Of a DNA stretch of 64,000 nt, positions 24,723 to 32,154 are shown in pieces. Location: NCBI GenBank assembly GCA_009493725.1, contig VOGB01000005.1:62001-126000 (forward strand), given 5' to 3'. Under the pieces are notes generated by a model, which ran no database searches, had not been told where the DNA came from, and was given only the letters and a program-made list of their open reading frames with translations. The stretch is from Pseudoramibacter fermentans. GTDB taxonomy: Bacteria > Bacillota > Clostridia > Eubacteriales > Eubacteriaceae. The translations under genes and the position numbers were made by a program. Each line of letters opens with the position of its first letter. Positions within the stretch are counted from its first letter, which is position 1.

Positions 24723-24765
24723 ATAATGTAAATGACTTCTATATTTGATCTTTTTTATTAATTGG

Positions 24766-25533
24766 TTACTGGGCGTGGATCACGTCGCTCATATCGAACA
24801 GGCCGTTCGGCTGTTTGATCAAGAAACGAGCGGCCTTCAGGGCGCCGTTGCCGAAAATCTTCCGCGAAAGGGCGGTGTGCTTGATTTCAACGAGCTCGTC
24901 GTCGCCGGCGTACAACGCCAGGTGAACGCCTGAGATGGTGCCGCCGCGAATGGCGGAAATCCCCATTTCGTCTTCGGTGCGCTTGCAGTCACGGCCGTGG
25001 CGACCGTAGGTGTAGCGCTTCTTCGGCAGGCCGGCTTCTTCGAGGCCTTCGTTGACGGCGTCGGCTAAAAGCAGCGCCGTGCCGCTTGGGGCGTCGACTT
25101 TGCGGTTGTGGTGGGCTTCGACCAGTTCGATGTCGTAATCGGCAAGCACGCCGGAAATTTTCTTTAAGACGTCGGCCATCACGTTGATGCCCAGGGACAT
25201 GTTCGCAGATTTGAAGATCGGGAAGCGCTTGGATTTTTCAGCGATGGCCTTTTCGTCGTCTTCGCTCAGACCTGTCGTCGCGACGACCAGCGGCAGATGG
25301 CGTTTTTCCGCAAAGGCGAGCACCTTTGGGAAAGCTGAAAAATGGGAGAAGTCGATGATGACATCCGCCTCTTCGGTGCACTGATCGAAGTCACCGTAAA
25401 TCGGGAAAGCCCCGGTTGTGTCGGTGACCTGATCGAGGCCGGCGACGATCGTGAAATCGTCGGCCGCCGCCGCGCAGTCAGCGACCACGTGGCCCATGTG
25501 TCCGGCAGCGCCGGATAGAATCATCTTAATCAT
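24766..25533 (-). CDS. dapB: 4-hydroxy-tetrahydrodipicolinate reductase
   Basis: A 255-residue enzyme with the nucleotide-binding loop Gly-Ala-Ala-Gly-His-Met-Gly at 8-14 and the active-site segment Glu-Ala-His-His-Asn-Arg-Lys-Val-Asp-Ala-Pro-Ser-Gly-Thr near residue 140, which has the catalytic His and Lys. It reduces hydroxy-tetrahydrodipicolinate with NAD(P)H, the second step after the aspartate semialdehyde branch point. GGAGG precedes the ATG, and the gene overlaps dapA by eight bases, so the two are coupled. Confidence 0.96.
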   Translation of the reverse strand: MIKMILSGAAGHMGHVVADCAAAADDFTIVAGLDQVTDTTGAFPIYGDFDQCTEEADVIIDFSHFSAFPKVLAFAEKRHLPLVVATTGLSEDDEKAIAEKSKRFPIFKSANMSLGINVMADVLKKISGVLADYDIELVEAHHNRKVDAPSGTALLLADAVNEGLEEAGLPKKRYTYGRHGRDCKRTEDEMGISAIRGGTISGVHLALYAGDDELVEIKHTALSRKIFGNGALKAARFLIKQPNGLFDMSDVIHAQ

Positions 25534-26422
25534 CGAGCAGTCCTCCGTAGGCCTTCATCACTTCGACCATTCTCGCCTGCGCACCTTCGCTCATCGGGAC
25601 CATCGGCAGACGCATCGCCCCGGTGTCCAGACCCATCAGTTTCATCGCGGCCTTGACCGGAATCGGGTTGTTTTCGTAGAACATCGCGCGGTTCAGCGGA
25701 TTGATCGCGCGGAAGAGCTTCCGGGCTTCGTCCATCCGGTCTTCGACGCAGGCCATGGCCATGTCGTGCACAGCCTTCGGCGCGATATTGGCGGTAACCG
25801 AAATGACGCCCTTGCCGCCCAATGCGATGATCGGCAGCGTCTGATCGTCGTTGCCGCTGTACACGTCAAAATCGTCGTCCTGGGTCAGTTCGATGACTTC
25901 CGCGATCTGGCTCAAATCGCCACTGGCTTCCTTGACCGCCTGAACCGTCGGCAGCTTGGCCAAACGGGCGATGGTCGCCGGCAGGATGTTGGAGCCGGTG
26001 CGGCTCGGCACGTTGTAGACGATCAGCGGAATGTTCGTGTTGTCCGCGACAGCCTTGATGTGCTGGTAAATCCCTTCCTGGGTGGTTTTGTTGTAGTACG
26101 GATTGATGACCAGCGCCGCGTCCGCACCGATGGATTCTGCAAATTGGGTCAGCGACACCGCGTAGCTGGTGTCGTTGCTGCCAGTGCCGGCGATAAAGGG
26201 CACCCGGCCGTCGATGTATTCGGCAGAAGCTTTGAGCACGCTGCGGTGTTCTTCGTCGCTGAGGGTCGCCCCTTCGCCCGTGGTCGCGCAGATTAAAAGC
26301 GCGTCGGTGCCTTCTGCGACGTGCCGATCGATGTTCGCCTTCAGGCCGTCGTAATCGACAGAGCCATCTTCCTTAAACGGCGTGATCATCGCGACACATG
26401 AGCCGGTAAAGATTGTAGACAT
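25526..26422 (-). CDS. dapA: 4-hydroxy-tetrahydrodipicolinate synthase
   Basis: A 298-residue enzyme starting at the ATG at 26422, seven bases after AGGAGG; an in-frame codon at 26455 lies before that site and was rejected. It is a TIM barrel with the Schiff-base lysine Lys164 (Ala-Val-Lys-Glu-Ala-Ser-Gly-Asp), Tyr136 (Val-Tyr-Asn-Val-Pro) and Thr47-Thr48 (Ala-Thr-Thr-Gly-Glu). It condenses pyruvate with aspartate semialdehyde, the committed step to diaminopimelate and lysine. It is co-transcribed with asd and dapB behind the lysine riboswitch. Confidence 0.96.
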   Translation of the reverse strand: MSTIFTGSCVAMITPFKEDGSVDYDGLKANIDRHVAEGTDALLICATTGEGATLSDEEHRSVLKASAEYIDGRVPFIAGTGSNDTSYAVSLTQFAESIGADAALVINPYYNKTTQEGIYQHIKAVADNTNIPLIVYNVPSRTGSNILPATIARLAKLPTVQAVKEASGDLSQIAEVIELTQDDDFDVYSGNDDQTLPIIALGGKGVISVTANIAPKAVHDMAMACVEDRMDEARKLFRAINPLNRAMFYENNPIPVKAAMKLMGLDTGAMRLPMVPMSEGAQARMVEVMKAYGGLLDD

Positions 26423-26455
26423 AGTGTTTCCTCCTAAAAGCTTAAATCGTGCCAA

Positions 26456-27475
26456 TCAGCCCTGATACTGATCGTGGACCAGATCCTGTTCGATCAGGGA
26501 TTCCGCGATCTGGATCGCGTTGGAAGCGGCGCCCTTTCTGATGTTGTCGCCGACACACCAGAAGTTAAAGCCGTTTTCGATGGAGAAGTCGCGGCGGATG
26601 CGGCCGACGTAAACTTCATCGTGGCCTTCCGCTTCGATCGGCATCGGGTAAATGTTGTGTTCAGGATCGTCGCGCAGAATGACATTCTGGAAGCTGCCCA
26701 TGCAGTCCTGGAGTTCCTTGACTGAGCCGAAGGGCTTCTTCAGTTCGACGTTGATGCTTTCGCTGTGACCGTAGAACACCGGCACACGGGCTGTGGTCGC
26801 GGTGATGCGGATGTTGTCGTCGTGCAGGATTTTGTGGGTTTCATTGACCATTTTCATTTCTTCTTTGGTATAGCCGTTTTCGAGGAAATCGTCAATATGC
26901 GGCAGGATGTTGAACGCGATCGGGTACGGGAATTTCTTCGGCGGCACGCCTTCGACGCCGTCCTTCAGATCACGGTAGCCCTGAACCCCAGCGCCGGAAA
27001 CGGCCTGATAGGTGGAGTAGACGATGCGTTCGATGCCGTATTTGTCGTAGACTGCCTTCAGCGGCAGCATCGCCTGAATCGTCGAGCAGTTCGGATTCGC
27101 GATGATGTTGTGATGCCACTTCAGATCTTCCGGATTGACTTCTGGCACGACCAATGGCACGTCTGGGTCCATCCGCCAGCAGGACGAGTTGTCGACGACG
27201 ATGACGCCGCGCTTCGCCGCTTCTGGTGCGAATTTTTTGCTGGTACCGGCGCCGGCTGAAAAGATCGCCAGGTCAATATCCTTGTCAAAGGATTCCGGTG
27301 TGGTTTCTTCGACGGTGTAGGTCTTGCCGGCGAATTCGATGGCTTTTCCCGCTGAGCGTGAAGACGCCATCGGATAGAAATGATTCACTGGGAAATTTCT
27401 TTCTTCGAGCACGCGGCACATCATCTGGCCAACGAGGCCTGTAGCCCCAACAACAGCAACATTATACTTTTTCAC
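26456..27475 (-). CDS. asd: Aspartate-semialdehyde dehydrogenase
   Basis: A 339-residue enzyme that starts at a GTG (27475) seven bases after AAGGAGG. The NADP-binding loop is Gly-Ala-Thr-Gly-Leu-Val-Gly at 10-16. The catalytic cysteine is Cys130 in Asn-Pro-Asn-Cys-Ser-Thr, and the Gly-His-Ser-Glu-Ser active-site histidine lies near 243. It reduces aspartyl phosphate to aspartate semialdehyde, the branch point to lysine/diaminopimelate and to homoserine, threonine and methionine. It is the first gene of asd-dapA-dapB and is directly controlled by the lysine riboswitch. Confidence 0.96.
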   Translation of the reverse strand: MKKYNVAVVGATGLVGQMMCRVLEERNFPVNHFYPMASSRSAGKAIEFAGKTYTVEETTPESFDKDIDLAIFSAGAGTSKKFAPEAAKRGVIVVDNSSCWRMDPDVPLVVPEVNPEDLKWHHNIIANPNCSTIQAMLPLKAVYDKYGIERIVYSTYQAVSGAGVQGYRDLKDGVEGVPPKKFPYPIAFNILPHIDDFLENGYTKEEMKMVNETHKILHDDNIRITATTARVPVFYGHSESINVELKKPFGSVKELQDCMGSFQNVILRDDPEHNIYPMPIEAEGHDEVYVGRIRRDFSIENGFNFWCVGDNIRKGAASNAIQIAESLIEQDLVHDQYQG

Positions 27476-27503
27476 AATGATCCTCCTTCAGATCCTTTTG
27501 TCA

Positions 27504-27531
27504 TAAAAAAAGCCAGTATAGAGATACCGGC
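27504..27531 (-). terminator. Riboswitch-controlled terminator before asd
   Basis: On the minus strand GCCGGTAT and ATACTGGC form an 8-base stem with a CTCT loop, followed by seven T. It lies between the lysine aptamer and the asd ribosome-binding site. It is the off-state hairpin of the riboswitch. Confidence 0.85.
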
Positions 27532-27571
27532 ATCACAAAGGTTCGAAATCAACATTGATTCCCAAACATTT

Positions 27572-27732
27572 GACAGCGCTCCGCCGACCGGCGACAGTCC
27601 TGACGATATTTTCGGCAGGCCCAGAACCGTTATCAGCAGGGACAGCGGCTCTTCGGCGTTTTTTCCTTTTCCCGCCGTTCCCTTCGCCCTGATGCGATCC
27701 CGACGGGTACTGATAAAAGACGCACCTCTATC
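27572..27732 (-). promoter_or_regulatory. Lysine riboswitch (L box) aptamer
   Basis: Read on the minus strand it shows the L-box consensus in order: GATAGAGGTGCG, an AGTA, a GGGAA...AAGG segment, ACGCCGAAG, CTGGGCCTGC, GGACTGTC and GGAGCGCTGTC. The outer helix can form between GATAG and CTGTC. It is followed by an intrinsic terminator and then asd. When lysine is bound, transcription should stop before asd-dapA-dapB. An AT-rich region with TACAAT at 27771-27766 upstream could supply its own promoter. Confidence 0.9.
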
Positions 27733-27807
27733 TTTGTTTTTTTTATATAAAATTTGCTGGTTTTTATTGTATCAAAAAGCGCATGGTTTGAAAAGGGAAA
27801 AGTCAAA

Positions 27808-27838
27808 TAAAAAAGCAGCGGTTCACCAGGCCGCTGCT
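27808..27838 (-). terminator. Terminator between the cobalamin and lysine riboswitches
   Basis: On the minus strand AGCAGCGG and CCGCTGCT form an 8-base stem around a 9-base loop, followed by TTTTTTATTT. The stop codon of the 32-codon ORF lies in its loop. It is the likely end or control point of transcripts from the cobalamin riboswitch promoter. Confidence 0.85.
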
Positions 27839-27921
27839 TCAAAGAGATGGTTCCATTCCTTTTGTGTGTAAGCAAATGGAAAGAGGAATGAATTAATGAA
27901 GGTTAAATAGAAAGGATCCAT
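27823..27921 (-). CDS. Possible 32-residue leader peptide downstream of the cobalamin riboswitch
   Basis: ATG at 27921, AGAGG about 12 bases upstream, and TGA at 27825-27823. The peptide begins Met-Asp-Pro-Phe-Tyr-Leu-Thr-Phe, is hydrophobic and aromatic in its first half, and ends Glu-Ala-Ala-Ala-Trp. The 3' end overlaps the first arm of the terminator and the stop lies in the loop, so a ribosome translating it would cover that arm and block the hairpin. No homologue is recognised, and chance cannot be ruled out. Confidence 0.3.
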   Translation of the reverse strand: MDPFYLTFINSFLFPFAYTQKEWNHLFEAAAW

Positions 27922-27997
27922 TCGTCAAACCGACCTCTTTATGTGTCTGCTTTAACGTTGTTGCGTTCCGATGCCACAAATCGAAGACATCCGAACC

Positions 27998-28140
27998 AAT
28001 CACTGTGCCGGTCTTCTGACTTCGCGATATCATCTGCGCTCCCTTCCCACCTTTCGGCAGTGGCTATGAGCGCGCATTTCGCGTTACAGCTGCGATTCAC
28101 AGTACAGGTTTTCCACCTGTTTCCCTTTACCCACAGGATC
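27998..28140 (-). promoter_or_regulatory. Cobalamin riboswitch aptamer
   Basis: Read on the minus strand it shows the conserved cobalamin elements in order: GATCCTGTGGG...AAAGGGAA, GCAGCTGTAACGC, GCCACTGCC-GAAA-GGTGGGAAGG, and the B12 box AGTCAGAAGACCGGC. The closing helix pairs ATCCTGTG with CACAGTGAT, with a one-base bulge. The arrangement matches E. coli btuB segment by segment. It starts about 14 bases after the predicted start of its own promoter. No vitamin B12 gene follows: the next minus-strand features are a short ORF, a terminator, and then the lysine riboswitch of asd. Confidence 0.9.
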
Positions 28141-28160
28141 TTTTTTATTTAACTATTCTC

Positions 28161-28189
28161 ATTATAGAATAATCCCTCAAAAACGTCAA
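28161..28189 (-). promoter_or_regulatory. Promoter of the cobalamin riboswitch
   Basis: On the minus strand TTGACG (28189-28184) and TATAAT (28166-28161) are exactly 17 bases apart. The predicted start near 28154 lies just upstream of the aptamer. It is 20 bases after the sirtuin gene. Confidence 0.8.
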
Positions 28190-28213
28190 TTCATTTGAGG
28201 AAAGGTCTCAAAT

Positions 28214-28951
28214 TTACATATTTTCGACTGCTTCGGCCATGACCTTGGCAATGTCGTCGCGGATGACCAGCTCTGCTCTGGAGTCTGCCGAGGTGGCCGA
28301 TTTGTTGATTTCGACGAGGTGCTTCCCTCTGAAATAATTGATCAGGCCGGCCGCCGGGTAAACGATCAGCGAGGTGCCGCCGACGATCAGGGTGTCGGCC
28401 TTTGAAATGGCGTCTACCGCGCCGTTGATCTGCGCCGGATCCAGGGCTTCTTCATAAAGCACAACGTCGGGCTTGACGATCGCGCCGCATTTTTCGCATT
28501 TCGGCACGCCCAGCTGCGCCATCACCCATTCGTCGTCGTAAAACGCACCGCATTTCGTGCAGTAGTTGCGCTTGACCGAGCCATGGAGTTCAAAGACGAT
28601 TTCGCTGCCCGCCTTTTGGTGCAGGCCGTCGATGTTCTGGGTGACCACAGCCTTGACCTTGCCCATTTTTTCGAGCTTGGTCAGCGCGATGTGACAGCCG
28701 TTGGGTTCGGCCTTGGGATAGACCATCTTGTCGCGGTAAAATTTATAGAATTCTTCGGTGTGGTTGACGAAAAAGCTGTGGGACACCATTTCCTCCGGCG
28801 TGAAGGTGGCGTTGAGCTTCTGGCTGTAAATGCCGCCCGCCGATCTGAAATCCGGAATGCCGGAAGCCGTCGAAACGCCGGCGCCGCCAAAGAAGACGAT
28901 GTTGTCGCTTTCCCTCAAAATTTCCGTTAGCTTCGAAATGTCAGATGCCAT
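28214..28951 (-). CDS. NAD-dependent protein deacylase, Sir2 family
   Basis: A 245-residue sirtuin starting at 28951; a longer in-frame extension to 29089 crosses the upstream terminator and lacks a ribosome-binding site. It has Gly-Ala-Gly-Val-Ser-Thr-Ala-Ser-Gly-Ile-Pro-Asp-Phe-Arg for NAD binding, Gln-Asn-Ile-Asp-Gly-Leu-His, and the catalytic His in Glu-Leu-His-Gly-Ser. Two Cys-X2-Cys pairs bind zinc. It removes acetyl or other acyl groups from lysine side chains using NAD. It lies directly upstream of the cobalamin riboswitch promoter and is probably a single-gene unit. Confidence 0.93.
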   Translation of the reverse strand: MASDISKLTEILRESDNIVFFGGAGVSTASGIPDFRSAGGIYSQKLNATFTPEEMVSHSFFVNHTEEFYKFYRDKMVYPKAEPNGCHIALTKLEKMGKVKAVVTQNIDGLHQKAGSEIVFELHGSVKRNYCTKCGAFYDDEWVMAQLGVPKCEKCGAIVKPDVVLYEEALDPAQINGAVDAISKADTLIVGGTSLIVYPAAGLINYFRGKHLVEINKSATSADSRAELVIRDDIAKVMAEAVENM

Positions 28952-29009
28952 TGCAATAACCCCCTTTTTATTTTTATTATACGCCTGTTCTGGGGGAAAT
29001 GCCAACCAC

Positions 29010-29040
29010 AAAAAAACGCCGCCCCAAAAAGGAGCAGCGT
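29010..29040 (-). terminator. Terminator after typA
   Basis: On the minus strand ACGCTGCTCC and GGGGCGGCGT pair over ten positions (two G-T), followed by TTTTTTTG. Confidence 0.8.
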
Positions 29041-29060
29041 CGTGATCGTGCCAAAACGGC

Positions 29061-30890
29061 TTATTTGTTGCCACCGCCGCGGCGCGCACGTCTTCTGTCC
29101 AGTTCAGACAAAATCTTCTTGCGCAGGCGGATGCTCTGCGGTGTGACTTCCACCAATTCGTCGTCTTCGATAAATTCGAGGGCTTCTTCGAGGGAAAAGA
29201 CCTTCGGATCGATGAGCTTCAGGGCTTCGTCGGAGCCGGACGCACGGGTGTTGGTCAGCTTCTTGTTCTTAATCGGGTTGACGACCATGTCGTCGCTGCG
29301 GTTGTTGATCCCGATGATCATGCCTTCGTAGACCTTAGTCCCCGGATCGACGAGCAGGGTCCCGCGGTCGCTCAAGTTGAACAGCGAGTAAGCCATGGTT
29401 TCGCCGTTGACGCCGGAGACGAGCACGCCGTTCTGACGGCCAGGAATGTCGCCCTTGTAGCGTTCGAAGTGGTCGAAGCGGCGGACCAGCGTCCCTTCGC
29501 CGTGGGTGTCGTTGATGAATTCGCTCTGATAGCCGAGGAGCCCGCGGGTCGGGACTTCGAAGGTCATGTCGGTCCAGCCTTCTTCGGAGCTCATTTCAGT
29601 CATCATCCCTTTGCGCTGGTTCAGCTTGGCGATGACGGTCCCGGAGTATTCGTCCGGCACATTGGCGACGACTTCTTCGATCGGTTCGGTCCGGTGGCCG
29701 GATTCGTCGGTTCTGAAAATGACTTCCGGCTTGGAGACGGCCAGCTCGTAGCCTTCGCGGCGCATGTTTTCGATCAGAATGGACAGGTGCAGTTCGCCGC
29801 GGCCTGAAACCTTGAAGCCTTCAGTGGTGTCCGGCAGGGGTTCGACTTCGAGCCCAACGTTGACTTCCAATTCCTTTTCGAGGCGGGCCTTCAGATGGCG
29901 GGTCGTAATGAATTCCCCTTCCTGGCCGGCAAAAGGCGAGGTGTTGACGAAGAAGTTCATCGACAGCGTCGGCTTTTCGATTTCGATCATTTCCATCGGC
30001 TGGACCTGGTCCACTTCGCCGATGGTTTCGCCGATGGAGATGTCCGGAATCCCGGAGACCACGGCGATGTCGCCAGCCGGCGCGGATTTAACCGGCACTC
30101 TGGACAATCCCTTGTAGACGAAGACCTGATTGACCTTGACCTTTTCGAAGCTGCCATCGCGCTTGGCCACTTCGAGCTGGTCCCCTTCGTGGATCGTCCC
30201 GGTGGAGACGCGGCCGATGCCGAGGCGGCCGATGTAGTCATCGTAGGCCAGGGATGAAATCTGCATCTGCAGCGGTTCGAGGCTCAGGTCTTCCTGAATG
30301 CCGACGTGCTTGATGATCGTGTCAAACAGCGGAGTCAAATCCGTGCTGTCGTCGTCCATTTCGTATTTGGCGATCCCTTCCTTGGCGATTCCGTAGAGAA
30401 TCGGGAAGTCGAGCTGTTCGTCGTTGGCGTGGAGTTCGACGAAGAGGTCGAAGACTTCGTCGACGACTTCTTCGGCGCGCTGATCCTTCTTGTCGATCTT
30501 ATTGATGAACAGAATCGGGCGCAGTCCCTGTTCGAGGGATTTGTTCAAAACGAAGCGGGTCTGAGGCATCGGGCCTTCGCTCGCGTCGACGAGCAGGATG
30601 ACGGTATCGACGGTTTTGAGGATCCGTTCGACTTCAGACGAGAAATCGGCGTGGCCAGGGGTGTCGACGATGTTGATCTTAATGCCGTCGTGCATGACTG
30701 AGCAGTTCTTCGAGTAAATGGTGATCCCGCGTTCCCGTTCCAAATCGTTGGAGTCCATCACGCAGTCGACGACCTTCTGGTTGTCGCGGAAGACGTGGCT
30801 CTGATTGAGGAAAGCGTCGACCAGCGTGGACTTGCCTGCGTCGACGTGTGCAATCACGGCAATATTAATAATTGGATTTTCTTGTTTCAT
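29061..30890 (-). CDS. typA: Translational GTPase TypA/BipA
   Basis: A 609-residue GTPase of the elongation-factor family. The P-loop Ala-His-Val-Asp-Ala-Gly-Lys-Ser-Thr is at 14-22, with Asp-Thr-Pro-Gly-His-Ala-Asp-Phe near 76 and Asn-Lys-Ile-Asp near 130. EF-G-like domains follow, and a BipA-specific C-terminal domain with a basic end (Arg-Arg-Ala-Arg-Arg-Gly-Gly-Gly-Asn-Lys). It binds ribosomes, helps large-subunit assembly and supports growth under stress and cold. It has its own promoter at 31007-31035. Confidence 0.96.
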   Translation of the reverse strand: MKQENPIINIAVIAHVDAGKSTLVDAFLNQSHVFRDNQKVVDCVMDSNDLERERGITIYSKNCSVMHDGIKINIVDTPGHADFSSEVERILKTVDTVILLVDASEGPMPQTRFVLNKSLEQGLRPILFINKIDKKDQRAEEVVDEVFDLFVELHANDEQLDFPILYGIAKEGIAKYEMDDDSTDLTPLFDTIIKHVGIQEDLSLEPLQMQISSLAYDDYIGRLGIGRVSTGTIHEGDQLEVAKRDGSFEKVKVNQVFVYKGLSRVPVKSAPAGDIAVVSGIPDISIGETIGEVDQVQPMEMIEIEKPTLSMNFFVNTSPFAGQEGEFITTRHLKARLEKELEVNVGLEVEPLPDTTEGFKVSGRGELHLSILIENMRREGYELAVSKPEVIFRTDESGHRTEPIEEVVANVPDEYSGTVIAKLNQRKGMMTEMSSEEGWTDMTFEVPTRGLLGYQSEFINDTHGEGTLVRRFDHFERYKGDIPGRQNGVLVSGVNGETMAYSLFNLSDRGTLLVDPGTKVYEGMIIGINNRSDDMVVNPIKNKKLTNTRASGSDEALKLIDPKVFSLEEALEFIEDDELVEVTPQSIRLRKKILSELDRRRARRGGGNK

Positions 30891-31006
30891 TCATTTCTCC
30901 TGTTTACGAATTGTAGTGCCGATAATGGTCAAAATTTATTTCATTTATTTTCAATCGGCCCGCCGATTTGACGGGTTTTCATTTGTGTGAAAATTTCGCT
31001 TACAAG

Positions 31007-31035
31007 ACTATATCACACTTTTCATTTTCTTTCAA
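31007..31035 (-). promoter_or_regulatory. typA promoter
   Basis: On the minus strand TTGAAA (31035-31030) and TATAGT (31012-31007) are 17 bases apart, about 117 bases before the ATG. The leader in between contains one G+C-rich hairpin. Confidence 0.6.
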
Positions 31036-31063
31036 TTTTTACTTGATTTTTTAAAAAATGTCA

Positions 31064-31098
31064 CAAAAAAAAGACTTTGCCAATAGACGGCAAAGTCT
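31064..31098 (-). terminator. Terminator after rpsI
   Basis: A perfect 10-base stem (AGACTTTGCC/GGCAAAGTCT) is followed by eight T on the minus strand. Confidence 0.9.
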
Positions 31099-31111
31099 GA
31101 TATAAAATAAA

Positions 31112-31504
31112 TTAACGTTTTGAGAACTGCGGTGCGCGGCGCGCTTTTTTAAGACCGTATTTCTTACGTTCGACCATTCTGTCGTCACGGGTTAAGAAGC
31201 CAGCCTTCTTCAGTTCAGGACGCAGGTTGACGTCTGCTTCGACCAATGCGCGGGCGATGCCGTGACGGATCGCGCCGGCCTGACCGTTGAATCCGCCGCC
31301 ATAAACGTTGACGACAACGTCAAAGCTGTCTGCGGTGTTGGTTAATGCCAACGGCTGACGTGCGATCATTTTCAGTGTTTCCAGTCCGAAATAATCGTCG
31401 ATGTCGCGACCGTTGATTGTAAATTTACCATCGCCCGGCAACAGACGCACGCGCGCGACGGATACTTTTCTTCTGCCTGTTCCAAAATATTGTACTTTTG
31501 CCAT
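31112..31504 (-). CDS. rpsI: 30S ribosomal protein S9
   Basis: A 130-residue protein with the S9 opening Val-Gln-Tyr-Phe-Gly-Thr-Gly-Arg-Arg-Lys and the invariant basic tail ending Phe-Ser-Lys-Arg, which reaches the P-site tRNA. The length matches the bacterial family. It follows rplM by 19 bases in the standard rplM-rpsI pair, and a strong terminator lies directly after it. Confidence 0.97.
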   Translation of the reverse strand: MAKVQYFGTGRRKVSVARVRLLPGDGKFTINGRDIDDYFGLETLKMIARQPLALTNTADSFDVVVNVYGGGFNGQAGAIRHGIARALVEADVNLRPELKKAGFLTRDDRMVERKKYGLKKARRAPQFSKR

Positions 31505-31523
31505 GTTCTATACCTCTCTCAGA

Positions 31524-31961
31524 TTACAGTGCCATTTCTTCAGGCTGTTGTGCTGCATGCGGATGATCCGGACCAGCGTAAACGCGAAGTTTCTTCATCA
31601 CCTGATCGCCGAGCTTGTTGTGCGGCACCATACCACGGACTGCCTTGTAAACGAGCTGAGCCGGTTTTTCTTCCAGGAAGTGACGATAAGCGATTTCCTT
31701 CAGTCCGCCTGGATGACCGGAATAGGTCTTGTAAAGCTTCTGATCGAGTTTATTGCCGGTTAATCTGATCTTGTCAGCGTTGACAATAATAACAAAATCA
31801 CCGCAATCTGCGTTAGGGGTAAAGCACGGTTTGTTCTTCCCTCTCAACACGTTTGCGACTTCTGCAGCCAGACGACCCAGCACCTTGTCTGTAGCGTCGA
31901 CCACATACCATTTGCGATCTATATCCTGAGATTTAGCCATTTTTGTGGCGTATGCTTTCAT
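31524..31961 (-). CDS. rplM: 50S ribosomal protein L13
   Basis: A 145-residue protein with Arg-Lys-Trp-Tyr-Val-Val-Asp-Ala near residue 16 and the L13 core Tyr-Ser-Gly-His-Pro-Gly-Gly-Leu-Lys. It is an early assembly protein of the large subunit. It is first in the rplM-rpsI transcript, behind a structured 130-base leader, and GGAGG lies seven bases before the ATG. The N-terminal ten residues vary in the family, and the second in-frame Met has no good ribosome-binding site. Confidence 0.97.
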   Translation of the reverse strand: MKAYATKMAKSQDIDRKWYVVDATDKVLGRLAAEVANVLRGKNKPCFTPNADCGDFVIIVNADKIRLTGNKLDQKLYKTYSGHPGGLKEIAYRHFLEEKPAQLVYKAVRGMVPHNKLGDQVMKKLRVYAGPDHPHAAQQPEEMAL

Positions 31962-32095
31962 CTCATATCCTCCTTGATTGTAAGTTGTTTTTTTCGATAA
32001 AAGTGGGAAATTATCGAAAGCGAAATGACCGGCTGATTGGTTGGCTCAGCCGTTATATCATTTTGTACCTAGGGGCAGAGGTACATGAAAGCCTG
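31962..32095 (-). promoter_or_regulatory. Structured rplM (L13) leader
   Basis: The transcript leader carries a hairpin with a perfect TGTACCT/AGGTACA stem and a second GGCTGA/TCAGCC stem, then the ribosome-binding site. Firmicute rplM leaders are known to be autoregulatory structures bound by L13. The match here is by position and structure only. Confidence 0.45.
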
Positions 32096-32101
32096 ACACA
32101 T

Positions 32102-32131
32102 ATTATATTATATGCCTCTTTTGACTGTCAA
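32102..32131 (-). promoter_or_regulatory. rplM-rpsI promoter
   Basis: On the minus strand TTGACA (32131-32126) and TATAAT (32107-32102) are separated by 18 bases, 141 bases before the rplM ATG. Confidence 0.75.
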
Positions 32132-32154
32132 TTCTTTTTCCCATTTTTGTCAAA

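Noticed and set aside
25451..26296. Plus-strand ORF of 281 codons across dapB and dapA
   Set aside because: Antisense to two well-supported enzymes, with no ribosome-binding site and no recognisable domain.
27633..27875. Minus-strand ORF of 80 codons upstream of asd
   Set aside because: It runs through the terminator and into the lysine aptamer. The sequence is explained by RNA structure, not by protein.
27943..28152. Plus-strand ORF of 69 codons opposite the cobalamin riboswitch
   Set aside because: It lies fully within the aptamer on the other strand and has no ribosome-binding site.
28952..29089. N-terminal extension of the sirtuin by 46 residues
   Set aside because: The extension overlaps the typA terminator. 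The internal ATG has a G-rich site upstream and fits the family start.
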